Assembly: GCA_045593825.1 (NCBI GenBank)
Contig: JAZNXI010000160.1
Location: 1-32,196, forward strand
Direction: 5' to 3'
Length of the DNA: 32,196 nucleotides
Source of the DNA: SIG299 sp045593825
Lineage (GTDB): Bacteria > Bacillota > Clostridia > Lachnospirales > Lachnospiraceae
Below are positions 30,801-32,196 of the stretch, one piece after another; the stretch's first letter is position 1, and the number at the start of each line of letters is the position of its first letter. The translations under genes were made by a program, and so were the position numbers. The notes below the pieces were generated by a model, which worked only from the letters and a program-made list of their open reading frames with translations, ran no database searches and had not been told where the DNA came from.

Positions 30801-31229
30801 TTCTGCACCGCCTACAACCCTAACGGTTGGCTTGATGGAGCTTGCATCTGCCTTTAACTTCTGGTTGTTCTGGTACATTTCTACTACTTCATTTACCGGA
30901 ACTCCTGCTGCAATCAGCTCTACGATTTCCTTAAAACCAAATTCCGGTACTTCCGGTGCCTTAACGGTTACCTTGTCGATTTCACCCCCGTTAATTCTTA
31001 CCACACCTGCATTGCCGCCTTCGATAATTACCTCCTTGGCTACAATGCCATCCATCTTTAATGGGTCATTTGATACGGTTGTAACGTCAGCATTCCATGC
31101 CAAACCGTCAACCATAAACTCATCTTCTGCCTTTGTTTCATCTGCAACTGCAAAAATCTTGCCTGCAGAGAATACGGTCAGAAGCACTGCAATTGTTGCT
31201 ACAACTGCCCACAGTCTGAATTTTTTCAT
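27807..31229 (-). CDS. Large secreted protein with four repeated CBM-like modules, 1140 aa
   Basis: I do not recognise a catalytic domain. Order: signal peptide (1-27, ends FAVADE); an N-terminal region (about 30-320) of short repeated strands such as VIIEGGNAGVVRINGG, EIDELVVSGSAVLDL and NLVVEADNSNLYV, suggesting a beta-solenoid; a PT linker (PPTATPIPTPSPKPTG); and modules 1 and 2. Then a spacer domain (about 690-790, with ITLKYEDGAEETHIMTWDEE), followed by modules 3 and 4. Each module is about 150 residues and shares WW-AHSETFKV, FxNYGGAANWNNFVVVLQN, YxVLRADNYGWG, NWNWDTF, TTADVVANITT and a final CYLV/HLII strand. The protein ends at the last strand of module 4, without a membrane tail or LPXTG. 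AAGGAGAGG precedes the chosen ATG. Probably a glycan-binding extracellular protein. Confidence 0.88.
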   Translation of the reverse strand: MKKFRLWAVVATIAVLLTVFSAGKIFAVADETKAEDEFMVDGLAWNADVTTVSNDPLKMDGIVAKEVIIEGGNAGVVRINGGEIDKVTVKAPEVPEFGFKEIVELIAAGVPVNEVVEMYQNNQKLKADASSIKPTVRVVGGAEIDELVVSGSAVLDLAGGNVEEVTVKAAADTGRMLVTIKNYDGKVNVNQTPNTDGTNNIVNVELKNSQLAELNVDGEKKCVFHIGGDNKSDVAAMVVEGSSDVVTMVDTTEVKVAESAEKSSVRIYSDVKNLVVEADNSNLYVAASSVVENAKVTGDNTTVGFNGRVDNSEVTGAGSQVVYQAPPTATPIPTPSPKPTGEIIGNENNTTGWWVAHSETFKVEEGETEKLTFYNFTSGNENWHNFLVVLQNVADAHAPADNAAYAEYAVLRADNYGWGAGYDNIAKLSSNWNWDTFKSDMNGAKVDLEVTNNGTTADVVANITTEKGKSYFQKYTGIAITGDLYFCLTVEGGHLIIPKADAPVEPEQPVEPEEPVVTPEAKPEITLEPIPEAFVATGNVLGAADNTTPWWTEFTDATKVEAGTAARVYFQNYGGAANHNNFIVILQNVADGAEGYAEYAVARADNWGWGAGYEGIATPESNWNWDTFTTEMSDATVVLDIVNYGKTADIIANITTSTGEARYQKYLDIAVDGDLYYRLSVEGAHIEFLEPAPVRPEAPALVVLPKAEECSAAITEIVEDVTENDEQCITLKYEDGAEETHIMTWDEEKEEYFVTYHVEYADGSDVNGTYAVADMPEEMPKVGDVPYPAEEEDDNLIGTEDGKTAWWGAHSETFKVEEGTSKTVVFKNYGGAANWNNFVVVLQNIADDHAWTETNGYKEYAVLRADNCGWGWFNGVWCHDIDANLPNLPTTDKAGKTCNWNWDAFCANLNGATVELTVSNYGETVDVLAKATTAAGESYFQKYAGVNVDGDVYFCLTVDNCYLVIEEVKDAVEVEIPETPAKVVIGAEDFSTGWWGAHSDAVVVKSGETETVTFKNYNNGGANWNNFVIVLNNQAGNVEYGVMRADNYGWCNSLGLNTGDNYAALGWTLESNWNWDTFMADLNGATVSVSVTNNGTTADVVANITTAAGATHFQKFLGVAISDGDLSFHMTVDGCYLVFE
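27810..30205 (-). repeat. Four copies of a WW/NWNWDTF protein module
   Basis: Approximate spans on the DNA: module 1 30205-29735, module 2 29616-29160, module 3 28850-28335, module 4 28287-27810. They align at protein level, not as near-identical DNA, so duplication is old. Module 3 has an insertion (FNGVWCHDIDANLPNLP) and extra cysteines. Confidence 0.85.
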
Positions 31230-31272
31230 TTTTTCCTCTCCTTTATTTAAGTTTTCGCTGTAACGCATAAGT

Positions 31273-31301
31273 ATTCTATCACACATATTGTTAAATTTCA
31301 A
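31273..31301 (-). promoter_or_regulatory. Promoter of the four-module protein gene
   Basis: -35 TTGAAA (31301-31296), 17 bases, -10 TAGAAT (31278-31273) on the minus strand. The rest of the divergent interval (31302-31496) is AT-rich and contains no ORF or clear operator; GCCATTT occurs twice (31371 and 31420 areas). Confidence 0.78.
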
Positions 31302-31496
31302 CAAAAATATTATATTTTTTTAATGTTCTCTAGTTAGTTTTTACTAAATATTTAACTTAAACAAAAAGTCGCCATTTTGATTATTCAACTAGATTCTTTA
31401 ATAAACTTATGACTAAAATAGCCATTTCCAGGTCTTATTCATATTTGCCAATACTAAAACAGTAAAGTTTTTGCAAAAAAAACTCTTTCATTTTCA

Positions 31497-31525
31497 TGGA
31501 CTCCTACGGAAACATCTGCTATACT
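31497..31525 (+). promoter_or_regulatory. Promoter of the GH43 gene
   Basis: -35 TGGACT (31497-31502), 17 bases, -10 TATACT (31520-31525); leader about 38 bases with AAGGAG 7 bases before the ATG. Confidence 0.65.
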
Positions 31526-31570
31526 ATGACCATACCGTATTTTCAAAATCCAAAATAAAGGAGAATAATT

Positions 31571-32162
31571 ATGAAACGAAAAGGCTTACGTACCCTGACT
31601 GCCGGACTGCTGGCCATGGTTCTTGTAGTTTCCATGGGCGGCTGCCAGCCAAAGCAGTCAGATGAACCAAACAATGGTGAAGAGCAAATTTCCGCAACTC
31701 CGGTTCCGGATACCGGTTCCACCGGAGAAACAGCTCCTACCGCCACACCTGTCCCGGAAATTACCTACGCGCCCGACGAGGACATCAAACCAACCGGTTC
31801 CAACATCGGAATCCATGACCCTTCCATTTTCTATGATCCGGTGTCCGACAGGTATTTTTCCTACGGCTCCCATATGGTTTGCGGAACCTCGGACAACATG
31901 GTGTCCTGGGACTATATCTGCAACTCCAACGTAGGAACTGCAGCTACCAATAAAATCTTCGATAAAGATTTCCGTCAGGAATTTGAAGAAGTTTTCTCCT
32001 GGCTTGACATTGCGAAGGATTATGCCGACTTTGGCATCTGGGCACTGGATGTTACATACAGCAAAGCAGCAGCGGACGCCGGCAGGGACCCATACTTTAT
32101 GTATGTTTCCTTAGTAAACGGCACCACCCAGTCAGCCATTGCCCTTGCTACGGCTGATAATC
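31571..32162 (+). CDS. GH43-family lipoprotein, arabinanase/arabinosidase-like (5' part only)
   Basis: The first 197 residues of a secreted five-bladed propeller enzyme that acts on arabinan or arabinoxylan. A lipoprotein-type signal has C25 (SMGGC), followed by a PT/E-rich linker (about 28-75). The propeller starts NIGIHDPSIFYDPVSDRYF, with general base D83 in HDPS. The second conserved acid is D160 in FGIWALDVTYS (family WAPDV). The segment YFMYVSLVNG, then SAIALATADN, fits endo-1,5-alpha-L-arabinanase-type GH43. Real sequence stops at about 32162; the TAG at 32174-32176 is inside the adapter-like tail, so the gene is not truncated biologically. Confidence 0.88.
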
Positions 32163-32196
32163 AAGTCGGATCGTAGCCATGTCGTTCTGTGAGCCA
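32163..32196. other. Sequencing adapter remnant (MGI/BGISEQ-like) at the contig end
   Basis: The last 34 bases begin AAGTCGGATCG and continue CCATGTCGTTCTGTGAGCCA, which I recognise as the start of the MGI/BGISEQ read-2 adapter. It interrupts a good GH43 reading frame in mid-domain, as expected of an untrimmed read end. Confidence 0.9.

Noticed and set aside
31571..32176. A naturally truncated 201-residue GH43 protein
   Set aside because: The stop lies in the adapter-like tail; the genuine sequence is still in frame at 32162.

Overview
The window looks like a contig from a gut Lachnospiraceae-type Firmicute (Clostridia). The evidence is strong AGGAGG-type ribosome sites and sigma-A promoters with TTGAAA/TTGACA, a 16-17 bp spacer and TATAAT. 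Surface enzymes carry a C-terminal hydrophobic helix with a lysine tail, and several families (PrdX-type deacylase, CD1871A-like CXXC peptide, choloylglycine hydrolase) are typical of gut Clostridia. Family calls come from reading the translations; no database search was run.

Layout. 1-145 is the 3' end of a probable purC, followed by a giant imperfect palindrome (91-418). 442-1199 is a small XRE regulator and membrane protein operon with its own promoter and tandem operators. 1311-3992 is a secreted, membrane-anchored type I pullulanase. It is divergent from a CofE-like ligase (4259-5449), and a second structured intergenic element lies at 5450-5648. 5651-11370 (minus) reads as one operon: C-N hydrolase, GH105, PrdX-like deacylase, ZIP transporter, RsiV/DUF3298-like protein and PstS-like protein. 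11459-11775 holds what I read as a complete Fst/par-type type I toxin-antitoxin locus. 11772-14875 (minus) is GH31, a FakA/YloV C-terminal-like protein and a HIT gene broken by one in-frame TGA. 14999-18361 is a chemoreceptor plus a compact GH115-like protein. 18496-19395 is a choloylglycine hydrolase-family amidase. 19483-25092 holds a PL9 pectate lyase and a large GH5 cellulase. 25161-27643 is a TlpA, CXXC peptide, polyferredoxin and alpha/beta hydrolase operon. 27807-31229 is a 1140-residue secreted protein with four copies of an unrecognised carbohydrate-binding-like module. From 31571 a GH43 lipoprotein begins but is cut at the contig end.

Together the enzymes suggest use of starch or pullulan (PulA, GH31), pectin (PL9, GH105), beta-glucan or cellulose (GH5), arabinan or xylan (GH43) and perhaps glucuronoxylan (GH115-like). 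At least one gene (PL9) has a cre-like site, and the chemoreceptor operon has a LacI/CcpA-like palindrome over its promoter.

The strongest candidate for an undescribed system is the Fst-like locus at 11459-11775. It has a 31-residue membrane toxin-like peptide, a convergent antisense promoter, a shared bidirectional terminator, and direct repeats that would make the antisense RNA complementary to the toxin's translation start. A data caution: the last 34 bases (32163-32196) look like an MGI/BGISEQ library adapter, so the stop that ends the GH43 reading frame is artificial.
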